From positions 11,851,501 to 11,915,500 of the forward strand of contig NC_088310.1 of assembly GCF_910592395.1 (NCBI RefSeq): DNA of 64,000 nucleotides. The letters run 5' to 3'. Shown piece after piece: positions 31,947 through 43,881 of the stretch. The position numbers and the translations under genes were made by a program. The DNA comes from Lineus longissimus. Its lineage: Eukaryota; Nemertea; Pilidiophora; Heteronemertea; Lineidae. Position 1 is the first letter of the stretch, and every line of letters begins with the position of its first letter. Below the pieces are notes generated by a model. It saw nothing but the letters and a program-made list of their open reading frames with translations. It did not search any database and had not been told where the DNA came from.

Positions 31947-34169
31947 GCCATAAGGGTGGTCCAGTCCAGCGATATATAGATGATAAGACATCTATTGGCA
32001 ACACCAGGTGCATTGAGCAGATGGTTTTATCAATGTCTTTTTAAATAGAAATTTCTTCATTGAATTAAAAGAGTTTTCTGATTTACTTAAAAATGAGAAA
32101 AAAATCGATCTCCGGTCAGAACCATTTTTGGGATAAACCTTCAATGCTTTTGTTTCCACGAGCAGAGGACAGAAAATGCCCCACTTTGACTGAAAATGCC
32201 TCGTTTTCGTGGGATGTATGGTCACGGATCTTCAGAATTTACAGCTACTTGACGTCATCCGGCGATCTGTTATCCCCATCCATAGCGATATTAACTAAAT
32301 TCATATTTGAGGTAAATTTCCTATTGCTTGTAACTGATGAAAATAATTTAAATGCAAGAAATTGAAGAAGTCTTTTGTTAACCCCGAGTAAAATTGGTCA
32401 TCGTTTCTAGTAATTTCATCAGGCTGGCAAGGTAAAGAAAGTAGCTCTTTCCCTCCGCTTGTTCACATACGAAGGAGACAGCACGGATGCAAACCAATTT
32501 ATTTTTTATTGGGCTTGTTGATAAGATTTAGCAAACTGGTGAAAGTAGTGATATTTTCCAAACATATTCTAAGACCCAACTGCGCTGATGCTGGTTTTAA
32601 TTCTCTCTGCGAAACACTACCATCAACCCCCGCCGTGAAAGCGTCTGAAAAACTCTGAACGTTGCTAGAAGGTAGCGGTGAGATTGTTTTACGGCAAACG
32701 GGCAAGTCCGACCCATACTGAGCATTAGTACGATGAGACGGGCGCAAGGTGTGGCACAAGCTGCGAGTGCAGATTGAATGAAGTATTTGGTGTGGCGAGA
32801 AAAGAGACCGGCGAATATGAGCTGCGCCAACTGGGGATTAAGTGGCCCACCGCCTAAACCGAGAAGACCTTTTTTACATGAAGAATCGTGTTTTAGATTA
32901 TTTAGGTTCGACAGTTGTTCGCGCTTGAATCCTTGAAGCAAATCAACATATGTTTTGACCAAATTTTAGTTTCAAGAGGTATTTGAACCCGCAGTGAACA
33001 TGACAAATATCGAGAAAAACTCACAGATTTTGTTAGGTTACAGAATAAATTGTAATCACTTCAAATCACATTACATACACAAGTGCGACATGATCACATG
33101 AGAAGGTTTGTGTATGGAACAGGATGCTACTCGACGGAAAACAATGGTGTGTATTTCATATGATGTTTCCAATTAACGTAGGTAGAAGGGGGCCCGCATG
33201 ATCCTTACCACATTTCGAGCATTCGCACTTTGCCACATCTGTAAAACATAATATGTTTGGCAGCTGCACGTTAATACTTAACAGTGTAAAACCATAATCT
33301 ATGTACTCAAAAATCCTAAAAAATCAAAATCACTTTCCATGTTGCTATCAAAATGAAATGACCTATCTTTACTTTTAAAATCGTAAGTTCAAATGTAGCT
33401 AGGCTATTAAGTGATCAGGGCAGTCGGACATGGTATTATAGAGACTAAATCCCAATGCGTTAAAGTATTGGATGGCATGAAGTAAAGCATGGTAGAGACT
33501 GATCAGTGTCATGTTTCAGTGTTTTTAGCGCTGTCACCCCGGGAAGCTTTCTTGAAACGTTGCAGTTGCTTATCTTTCTTCGAGCACTTACAGAACGCAG
33601 CCTCTAACCTTCATCGAAACCTGACAAGCCAGCCCTGACGTTTATCTTGCAATATCTTTCACTCTCCTGTCAATATCAGACAGTTTGTATACAGAGTACC
33701 ACAAGGGAATTTGGAGCTAATCAAACTTGTCATCTAGAGGAAATAGATATATTTAAAGAAACTCACCGTCACATGGTAACATTTAGAATTGCTGCCAGAG
33801 GAGCAGGAGGCGTTGAAACGTGACGTCACTTGTAAGATTATAATTACTCTCGGAGCCAAATAGACATACAAGCTATCTAGATAGAGAACGATTAATCGGT
33901 TCAAAACACATTACATTCTGTTTTGCTTCAATCCTTTATATTATACAGTCCAAAATGCCGCCATGATGCATGTCTATGTCGTCAACGACACTGAGGTCTT
34001 TTTTTCCTCAAAACCCGTCCATTCTTGGGCTGATTACAGGTCAGAAAAGCATCATACACGTTGTGTTGTACTCGTGAACTGATAGTGTTCCAAGCTTCTT
34101 AATCAGTATCTTGACAATAGCAACGCTCATACCTGCATACAAACACGTGTACCGTCATCAATATGAGCG
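31947..34169. other. No recognisable gene
   Basis: Noncoding. The longest open frame (121 codons, minus, 32597-32962) shows no domain. Confidence 0.55.
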
Positions 34170-34171
34170 TA

Positions 34172-34375
34172 CACTCTTAGAAATAAAGGCTTTGCAGCAT
34201 TTGGAAAACCTTTAAGGGTTTTTCGGCCAACACACTTATTTACCCTGCAGAGGTTTTTCAGCGAAGTTTAAAACCCTTAGAGATTTCTCTAAAACCATTT
34301 GGGGTTTATGCCAAAAAATCAACCACAGGCCGGGTGCATATTTGTGTTGGCCGAAAAATCATTCGTTTAGGAAAG
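34172..34375. mobile_element. MITE family A, copy 2 (best left end)
   Basis: The left end CACTCTTAGAAATAAAGG follows TA (34170-34171) and is the inverse of the right end of the 52.9 kb copy. Internal family words are CTTTAAGGGTTTTTCGGCCAAC, TTTTTCAGCGAA, AACCCTTAGAG and TTTGTGTTGGCCGAAAAATC. The right terminus is decayed. Confidence 0.7.
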
Positions 34376-36821
34376 AAGTTGGGAATGACGATGCTGAACT
34401 GTCCATATCGGAGTCCCAGGTACTATATGGAGGGGAAATTCCTTAACTATGAAAATATACTTTTTTTCCTCACTTCCAAAAGTACAAAACGTGTGCTGCT
34501 TCAACTGACAATTCACATCTCCCTCCATAGGCACACTGTGGAAGCATTGGACTCGACTTGGCACCTCAAAATATACTTCAAAGTAAAGTAATATTTCACT
34601 AAAAAGCATTGGCCGGAAATCCTCCCATAATTATAGAGAGCACAGACAAAATGCTTGAATTAATTATTATGCTTCCTTTTGAATTAGTGGGTGCCACTTC
34701 ATTCTTTGTCATCATGTAATAATCTGAGAAAAAATACTTTGGTTCTGTTAGTGTTATTACTAAAGTGAGTATCAACTGGCTATACACTCGGAACTTGGAC
34801 GCATTGCTTACGGTGTCCAGTCGGGTAACCCAATCGCCAGCATACCCCAAGGATCTATTTTCCAATGTCGCACCACCGGGCCACGAGCCATCCAGACCAA
34901 CTCGCCATGTAGACCTACCCCATTCCTCCGGAAGAAAGACTGACGTTTGGCTACTGGATCGATGGTGAAATCGGAAGTTAAGCGATACGGGGATAAAGCC
35001 ATCAAATAAAGTTAGACGCTTTTGGTTTAGATAGATGTATACTTGACCGGCATATTATCCGCTTGTCATGTTTACGGGTCGGAAACGCATCCGATATATC
35101 CGACAAAGTGTTTGGTGAACTTAAAACAAAAGGCAATACATTGTATTTGCATTTTTGGTCAAAATGAGATGATGATAAAATCCTTTTCACCTCAATCTTC
35201 CGATCGGTATATATTAGCATTTTTCAATAGATTTTATTCTGAGAAGATTGGACAATATTGAGGGAAGAAAACACACATTTTTCACTAATGGCGTGAAGTG
35301 GCATATAATCGTGATTGTCTACATTGTGTCAAAAGTGCAGTCACTGCCTTTTGCAGTAGGACGGGGGCTAAATTTTACTGTTGATCCGGCTTCTTCTCAC
35401 TCGGATGGGGGGGGGGGGGGGGGGGGGTTACAGTGAACAGTTGTCAACTTCGTGTTCGTTCTGATTTCATCTTCAAACCTTTTGATACCGTCGTTTACAT
35501 TTTTTTTCATCAGTTTAGAGAACACATTAATTGCATTTTGATACCACTAGAGGGGCGTCCGGTTCAATTTACCATATGCCTTGATCCTTGACCAAAATCC
35601 AGTTTCTGCCGCACAGGTATAACAATGATGGTCTAATAACAGATAAAGGAATCGAACGTATGACGTTCCGCAAAAGTTAATTTCTAATCGTCATTTCTCA
35701 CAGTTGTGACGTCAGAGGTGCACTTCCCCCGTCATTTGCTGACATGATGCAGCATGGCAGGTGAAAGTGAAAAGCGTTGGTTTAAACAATCTGATTACCA
35801 GTCATTCCTTCAAACACTTGTTCGGATGATCACTTTTGACAACTGCCTTCTATCGCAGGCCAAGTACTGGATCTGATTACAATCTATTCTGATGTGCATT
35901 TGGATTGCTGTGTGTTTTTATACAACCACACGATCATTAGTGGGCCTATCAAATGCCTTGTTGAGAACACACAAATTACGATATCTCACTCAGCCTACAC
36001 CAGTGGAGCATTCTTGTCTGGCTACGAGTGAATGAACTCGATAGAAAATGTCACTCAACTCCATGAATTAAACTTGCAGAGCATTATCAATAGGTAGAGC
36101 AATAATAGCTCCAGGATTTAGAAGAATTTTTCATTATATTTTGCATGTAACTCAATTTTCTTACGTGATCATCAAATGAATATGTACGGCATGCAGCATT
36201 TATCAAATAAAGTAGTTTTGGCTTGTTTGGTAAGAAATGCATGATTTATTCAAAATTCTTAACTGTATGCTTTCGCACACGACTGTACACAATGTATAAT
36301 GTTGTGTGCGTTAAAAGGGTTTACTGGAAAAAACGGTATGATTCCGCCTTGGTTTCAGCTGAACGTTCTGTTGGTAAGTGGGGACCATTCACTATTTTTT
36401 TACAGAGTATCCTAATTAGAATATAACGGTGCTGGCGGTTTTTAGCTGGATAACTGATTTCGAAACAAAAAAATAGTCTGATTCACTACAAGTAAAGAAA
36501 CCTGTAGCGAAACTAATTTAAAAATGGGGAATTTTGAACGGCCAGGGTAAAACCTAAGGCGGGATTTCCATTAATAAATCTTAGCTGTTTCGAGGTCCCC
36601 CCAGGTAGTTGATTATGTGAGCTGGGCATCTGGGTAACATTGCATAAACGTTGCATAACATTACTGTCCAGTCAATAAACTGCATAAGAAGTAATCACCA
36701 ATTTAGTTATTTTTACTACGTTCAGCTAGTCTAAATAAAGACTTGTGCCACGACTGGATCTCTTTAACGGGCATCAAAATCGGCCTGCAGAGCATATATG
36801 ACCATTGGGGGACTTCACGAA
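34376..36821. other. No recognisable gene
   Basis: Noncoding AT-rich sequence with a 21-base G run at 35407-35427, the longest in the window. Open frames are under 90 codons. Confidence 0.55.
35407..35427. repeat. Poly-G run (21)
   Basis: Uninterrupted run of 21 G. Confidence 0.95.
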
Positions 36822-37219
36822 AATGCATGCGGTTATTTTGAAATCTAGGTCACCACGTCTGTCATGCATGCATACTCATTTCGCAGTGATAGTAGTGCGT
36901 TGAGGCGCTGACTTTATGCTTGAATAGTATCGCTGCTTTGGCAAACATGCAGTATACGTTTATCTCACGTGTCTTCCCTAGAACAATCTCCAGGTTACCA
37001 GGTCAATAATGTGAAAATGCAAACGATCTCAGGCGCTGCTCTCGGTGAAAATGCCATCTAAGCAGATCAGTTAGTAATGCAATAATGCATACGATCTCTC
37101 ACGCGTCTCCTTAATGAAAGCTCCAGGTCACGAGGTCAGTAATGCAAACATGAAAACGATTATCTTACATGTAAGCCCCTCTCCGAGCATTTAAAAGTCA
37201 ACAGGAGGGTCATGCAAGT
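36822..37219 (+). repeat. Degenerate about 65-72-bp tandem repeat
   Basis: Successive units starting near 36822, 36945, 37015, 37085 and 37147 share the pattern ATGCA(A/T)ACGAT(C/T)TCTCACGC followed by CTCCAGGTCACGAGGTCAGTAATGC. Units are 62-73 bp and strongly diverged, suggesting an old array. Confidence 0.65.
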
Positions 37220-37801
37220 ATGCACTTAGAATATGTATTTCCAGAGGAAAATTGTCTCTTCTTGTGATCGACTGGCTTTTCCACTGACTAGACCAACTTC
37301 GTTTTCGCAAATTAGGCCAGCGAAGGTTTCCCACACGAAGAGGTTTTTATGAGAAAATTTTGTAAATTGTTTTCAGCCAGGTTGATTTGTTATGGCAGGT
37401 TGTATTTCGTCCAGACTGACAGGCTGTCTAAACTCTTTCCGAAATGATGTTTGTGAGTGGCAGTTGTTGATCATCAGACGCCTATTCTCGTACTGGTTCA
37501 TTTATAAACCAACAACACTCGCCCACCAGGCCTGCCATATAGCAAGACACCAACATGCTATCGTCTCAAAAACAAAATATGCTCCCGATCAGATCTGATT
37601 GAATGTCGATCCCCATTGACCACTCATTCGGCTCTGCCTCGAAAATATTTGTGTTGTCAACGAACGAATACAGATCAATACAATTTTGCAGCTGAAACCT
37701 CTGAAGGAAGAGCTTTATTTTTTTGTTTCAATTAACTTCTACGCAAAATGTAGTTCACATTAATCAACAATTACCACGTTCAAATTTGGTCTCAATGATT
37801 C

Positions 37802-37936
37802 CAGTTCAAATCACAATTGTCATCCCTAAATTTGCGTCATTGGCGCGTCATTGCGCGACGCGCCAATGACGCAAATGACCCAATGACGCTTACGCGCAAA
37901 TTGAAGCAGGACGGAGGTCAATTGCGATTTGGACTG
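37802..37936. mobile_element. 135-bp MITE with perfect central hairpin
   Basis: The ends CAGTTCAAATCACAATTG and the complement of CAATTGCGATTTGGACTG form an 18-bp TIR with two mismatches. TA follows on the right. In the middle 37831-37849 and 37857-37875 form a perfect 19-bp stem (TTTGCGTCATTGGCGCGTC) with a 7-nt loop. The same end and core occur at 23835. Confidence 0.8.
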
Positions 37937-40567
37937 TAAAATGTGATGTTGTCCTTCAGAAAATGTCTATGCATTTTTGTCTTTCAGAACATTTAATTCA
38001 CTGCTCAATTCAATTCAATTCAATTCTTTATTCTCTCTAACCACTATAAGTGTGCGAAAAAATTCAGACAAACCATTATTACCTGACAAAAATGATTTAG
38101 CAGCCCGATATAAATTTGTATGAATCGCTTTGAAAATATTACCAGAAAGTTTTCTCCACAGCCCAACACGCCAGGCAGAATTGAAGGCTTTCTAGTCGAA
38201 GGGTCGGAGGGGGGGGGGTGTCGTCAGAAAATTTTTTTAAATTGAAGTGCCGCATGCTTTCGGACATCTGATGTCTAAAGGTTGGACTCAGTAGTTATAT
38301 TGTTGGTGCTTGGGGAGAGACGCCCGGCCCGGCCTGATAAATTGTTTCTTTTGAGACTTCGGTATTAAAAACGAATTAGGTCTTAAAATAGTTCTATAAT
38401 GCTACATGTATACTGCCCTAAGCGACGAAGCCAATAACGAAACGAGTTTCTTGTCTTTTTTGGCACAGGAAGGGTTTTAAAGAGAGATGACATTCAATTA
38501 TTTTGAGATTGTCCCTGAGTACCGGTATGTCAAAAGTTGTGGAAATATCATCCACTGCCCTTTTTAAACGACTAGAGACGACGCGACCTTACTTTTTCAT
38601 ATCATATTGCCACTCACTCATCCTTTATGATACCGGGTGCAACAAATCCCAAACGTTTCGATGACGTATTTTTACCAGCACTATCGTATTTTGCGATCAA
38701 AGCCTTACGCATAGGCCAGTCTAACCATACAATCCCTGAAATAAACTCATTAGCACCGTTATATACTAAACGACAAAAATATTGCGTATGAACCACCAAC
38801 AAGCACTTCGTTTCAGGAGAAACTTTTTCGGGTAAAGATTTGAAATTCACTTTGACAACGTTTGAATTTTTTAAATAAAACGTCCGGTGGTGTCGTGGTG
38901 GTGTCGTGAACTAGTCCGGTGGTGTCGTGAACTAGGGATTTCAGCACATTCAGATTGAGATGGCAGCCAATTCAAGCAGAGACACAATAGGACCGCCTCA
39001 CCACACTACTATCAATGCGCCGGAGTATAGGGGTCTCCATTTACACCGGCTGTAAGTCATGTAACTATGATTATTGAAACACTTTCAGCACCCACTATTA
39101 CTACTTTGGATCTCGAATTAATTCAAATACCAAAACTGACTGTGGGTGATTAGCTTGATGATATTCGGAAAGGCAATTATAATCCAAGTTTAGTTATTGA
39201 AATGTCAGAGCAGGGTAATAAGGTTTTGAAGATAGTTTGATCGGGTTCTACTTGATATGAGTTCATTCATTCTAGCCTCCTTATAAAATTGTGTTATCTC
39301 GCCCTGATCCTCATTCTCACCTGGTGCGTCAATTAGGACACTCTCTTTGCAATGTTCGAGGTCCTTCTAAATATTATCAGTTAAAGTATCCAATTGTGCG
39401 CGCGTGTTATTAGGTCTCATTCTGATAAGGTCTCTCATTTGACACCTGTTTGGTATACCCACTGTTTCTTCATGCCAAATTAAAATTTTGTTCCGAATCA
39501 ATACCTCTATCTCAAGCTTACTAGATTTTGCAACAAGATAAACATAATTGACGTTGTTTAATGAGTTATGATTGGTACACACTACACATTTTTTGAATGG
39601 TATAATAGTTCAAGGGCTGTATACCTATCTGTCATACTTATTACAAAAACCTGATTTCTATCACATGGATCTGTGCCATATTTACCGACAATCTGACTAA
39701 AAGATATTTCATAACAGTTTCAAAATGTTATTTCAAAAGCGCAATGCTAGTTCTACTTTGACAAATACATAAACCAATTTACTCTACTTGCGATTTACAC
39801 GGTCCCCTCCTTACTTTCTAAATACAAGTTATATTTTATCTAACCTCTTATGACCTCATAAACCGATGAACATTTGTTGTAGATTTTCTCAGGACGTTAT
39901 CCACGTAAAATTCATAACATGGAAACGATCCAAAGTAAAACAAGTGTAAGTATATAATGCGTATTTACACGGTGAAGTAGCCAGAGAAACGCTCGTGGAC
40001 AAATTTTAAAAACTAAGTGTCGAGATCACGTTCTTAAAATATTTGCGTTATTGGACCTGATTGTGCATTTGAGACAATGCCTATTGCAGATTGTACCTTT
40101 GTTCAGCGAGTGTATCAATAAACTATCTAAAAAAAATCAGTTCAATGTTTTGTTTTGTGCAGAAGGTAAAAGCATTGAAAATCAATGGAAATTGGGGTCC
40201 TTATTCTTTTCAGCTTGTCTCCAAAGTCAACTATTACATACACTTCATTCAAATAATAGATATGAATTATCAACTACCGGTGATCTACCTAAAAGATAAA
40301 AGTGATGAACCAATATTCGTACTCCAAACAACTTGGTCTGATAGCTTTGTTCATTGTGCACAATCAACGAATGAAATAATTCACTGAGTGCTGCGGCACT
40401 GGTTTCTAACTTCATCGCCTTTGAAGTGTAACATAATTCTTTATGTATTTTAACATTTGTAGCGCGCACATAATATAGTTCCAGGGTCGATTAAAAAACG
40501 TTTTAGAAGAAAGCGTGACATGTAAAGTTACAGATAATGTAACATAATCCTTAAATTGTTAGTTTTT
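37937..40567. other. No recognisable gene; LINE-tail-like and small tandem repeats
   Basis: (CAATT)4 at 38006-38025 runs into CTTTATTCTCTCTAACC, which looks like the inverted 3' tail of a LINE. Ten G lie at 38209-38218. A CCGGTGGTGTCGTGAACTAG unit is repeated with a partial copy at 38882-38935. The remainder is noncoding. Confidence 0.55.
38006..38025 (-). repeat. (CAATT)4, probable LINE 3' tail
   Basis: Four perfect pentamers next to TTTATTCTCTC. A similar AAATTCAAATTC motif with TTTATT occurs at 23928-23950. Confidence 0.6.
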
Positions 40568-40695
40568 AAAGGTTAAGTGAGCGCTTAGGTGATCCTCAAC
40601 ATCCCCCGGGCGGCGCTGGGATGACGCAGCCCTGAATCAAGGACCTGCCCATGGAAAAGTGCTTACAAGAATCGATCTTTAACTTTAACTTTAAT
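40568..40695 (+). repeat. LINE-like 3' tail
   Basis: A GC-rich segment (CCCCCGGGCGGCGCTGGG..GACGCAGCCC, GTGCTTACAAGAATCG) ends in (CTTTAA)-type hexamer repeats at 40675-40695. The form is typical of CR1-like 3' ends, but no coding part is present. Confidence 0.4.
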
Positions 40696-42689
40696 GTGGC
40701 AGTGCCAGATAAAATCAATCATAGGTATTACATTTCTCGCGGTGAAGAAAACACTGTCCAACAACGTTCAACGGTGGTCAGACTCATTCTTATCTTATGA
40801 AGCACCCCAAAATACTGTCCTTTACGTGAGTATCATGGTCATGATTTGATGGCTTTTGTTAATTTCTAATTCTATTATCACTGGACTCACATGGGGCGAG
40901 GAGGGGGGAGAAGGGCGTGAAAACGAACAGGTTAAGCTATACTGCACATGGCCAGACCCTAAACTTGCCACCAGGTCTTCGCTGACCTGATCATCTCAAT
41001 GCGAATTCACGGGAGCTCTGCTGACCTGAGGCGATCGGAAGCTGTGAGATTGGTTAATTTGGATCTCACTGATGACTGCCTCGCGACTCGGGGATTGATT
41101 CACGGTCTACGGTTCATAATTGGAATCAGCTCTCACGTCCATATCCCAATATCCCCTTCGCCCTTTGATACCACGGAAAGGAAATAATATCATATGCAAC
41201 TTAATTGCGGACGCCGGGCGTTTTTGTGTACAGACGAAATCCAGTCTTCATGTTAACGCACAGCGTTCTGTTCATGTATTAGAAATCGTCCATGTCATTT
41301 CAAATATCATAATTTCCCATTAAGTAAAACATACGAAAGTGCTCTCAAGCTCAGGAAGCTTTGTATTTGCCCTGAGAATTGACCATTGACTTAATCTGTA
41401 ACCAAACCAATCGGAATAAAGGCGATATGTTGTATTGCACCTAACTCCATTAGTGGTTTGAAACCACGGCCAGGTTTAATTTCCCCTTTCTTTCTCCTAG
41501 TCAATGGGCCAGTGGCGACAATAACCTATAAATGCACTAATATTTGTTGTATCTTCATTAAACCGTATCCCGTATCCCTAGGTGGTATAGGGCGTTCAGT
41601 TTGAATTCGTAACGATTTGTTCTTTGTGGGACGGAAGGCCCCACTTAGTGGCGAACCGCGTTGTAACAGTCGAATCAACTAGAACTGCAACAAGAAAAGG
41701 CCGGCCACTCCACTGATCAAATGAACAAATATCAGGATATCGTTGCAAATAAAATTTGAAAGGCCGTATAGTGACAGCGTTATGAAATAGAAAATCTGGC
41801 CAATTTGATCACCGTACCAAGAGAAGCGCGGTTTCGACAACGAGGCAATATCCAAGATTTTAAAAGTCACCACAAAATATTTGAGTAATGAAAATTACAT
41901 GGGGTCATAAAGTTATGTTGAGAGTACAGATTTCCGCTGAAAATAATGAAACAATGTCAGCTGCACTGTCAACCAATTTCCTTTGATTTTGTATCATCCA
42001 TGTTTATGATTTTAACAGATATTCGAGCTGATTAATACATGTAATATCAAGGAGACAAACCTATCGGTCGATGTGTCCGGTTTGAAATAGGTATTCGGTA
42101 CAGTGAGCATTGCCAGAAACGAAGAAATGTCATGTCGATATCTATCACTCGTCATACACTCTAATCCGAAGGAGATCGAACAGTGAGTGGCACCCAGAAT
42201 TAAATGTTTACTTTCTTTTACAGGCTGTCGTTGTCCGGGTCAACCGATGCAGGGCAGGGCAGGGCAGTTCAGCGCATTTTTTACGTGGCATCATTCGTTT
42301 TATATTAACCTAGCATTACAATGAATTGTAATTGGCTGATCATGAAAATGAAAAAACCAAAGGCCAAACCTAAACTATCCAAGTATGTACTCCAGCCACC
42401 ACCATCGACAATTACACCCTTAAAGTTAAGGAATTGTTATGTCACCCGTTATACAACCATTTGTACACATTTTACATGTACAGTACATGTACCTCAGCAT
42501 TTATAAAATAAAATGTGTGTAAATATGACTGTTTTCTACATCTCGGCAAGTCATAATTTTGTTAAAGGCGTACGCCACTTGTAATTACTGGTGGTCCGGG
42601 GAAATAAAAATGTAGTTAAAAGGGATTTTGCACACCAACGATTCAGCAGCCTACTTTTTGCATTTCCTAGGGCGGTGAAAATGACCTCA
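40696..42689. other. No recognisable gene
   Basis: Noncoding. Small features only: GTGGTTTGAAACCAC palindrome at about 41453, and GGGCA repeated three times near 42250. Confidence 0.55.
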
Positions 42690-42975
42690 TTTCCTATTCA
42701 TAAGTCTGGTTAGCTAGATTAGGCCTGCTGAACATGTGGACAATAGGGTCCGCAATAGTGTTCCATTCAGTAACCTGCGTATGACTTGATGATGCTTCGA
42801 TATCTACTGCATGAGGAGAGGGAAGGGCATTGTACTTGTCGTAGGAAATACGCTTTAATATACACATTGCCGGGGTGCAGTTATTATGCATACTTAGATC
42901 CTATCGACGCAATTGGAAACTTTCAAATGCAATTACTAAATTAGAGTTTCTAACGAACGGCGTAGGTCTCTAAGA
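42690..42975 (-). repeat. Copy of the 11.4-11.7 kb repeat
   Basis: The minus strand shares the CGCCGTTCGTTA, CAATTGCGT and CATAATAACTGCAC...TGTGTATT blocks, in the same order and spacing, with 11540-11705. Open frame 42694-42891 (65 codons) has MHNNCTPAMCI where the other copy has IHNNCTTALCI. No other Gypsy sequence is adjacent. Confidence 0.55.
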
Positions 42976-43694
42976 GGGTAGCAATCGTGTGGATGTATAG
43001 GTATTGGTTGTATCGGGACGAGCATACGTACTTTCTCGCTTTGCTCTTTTACAGTTCCGTCAGGTACGTGTTCGTCTCAGCTGCGAAAGTTTTTCAGAAC
43101 GCCGTAAGAACTATACATCTCGGTCGAGTGGGTCTGAGTCCATTATGTAGTTATCAATGAGGGTGCATTTTATTTTCAAATGTGCATGACTCAGCTCAGT
43201 CTTGTTCCAACCAACACTCATGAATTACATCAAGTGACAAGATCTTTCTTCATAGAGTGCAATTTTGATTTATCTTACTTATGTTCTCATAATAGCAATA
43301 AAGAAATAATAATGGTCATTTTTGATTGGGTGAAGGATCTGCACGCAATGGATCGGATGTCCGCAAAATATTTAAATGACATTCATTTCTATTCAACCCA
43401 TCATACTAGTCAATGGTTGCATTATCATAATCGATGTGATTTCGTCGCGAAACAACAGGTGGCGCTAGCAGTTCTCTGACTTCGGATCGATTCAGATTTA
43501 TCCCATTCATGGAATCGAATTTTTATAGCCAGAAATGAATCGATCGAATCGAAGTCCGCTGCACCGCGCATGATCAGCTGTGCCTTGTGCAATTTTGATC
43601 CTCCTCGGCTTTCGATGTTAACTCCGATGTCAACATTTTCCAAGATGCGTAGGGTCACTGCTCGAAAATAGGGCCGAGCACTCTTGAAATTAAA
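42976..43694. other. No recognisable gene
   Basis: Noncoding; open frames up to 99 codons without domain signal. Confidence 0.5.
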
Positions 43695-43881
43695 TATTCG
43701 TGGGTCTTTAAAAACCATTAAAGATCTTTAGGCCAACACAAACATACAAAAGAACTCTTGAGACCTCTTAAGGTTTTTCGTTTCGCTGGAAATCGACCTG
43801 TCGGAGGTGTTTATTTGTGTTGGCTAAAAACCCTTCAAGGTGTTTTCTTAATCACAAAAACCTTTATTTCTGATAGTGAAT
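43695..43881. mobile_element. MITE family A, copy 3
   Basis: Family words in order: TTTAAAAACCATTAAAGATC, TTTAGGCCAACACAAA, TTAAGGTTTTTCGTTTCGCTG, GGAGGTGTTTATTTGTGTTG. The right end AAACCTTTATTTCTGATAGTG resembles the family terminus with one indel. Confidence 0.65.

Noticed and set aside
34599-35005. Minus-strand frames (65 and 88 codons) as exons
   Set aside because: They are in different frames, without splice sites linking them or a recognisable motif.
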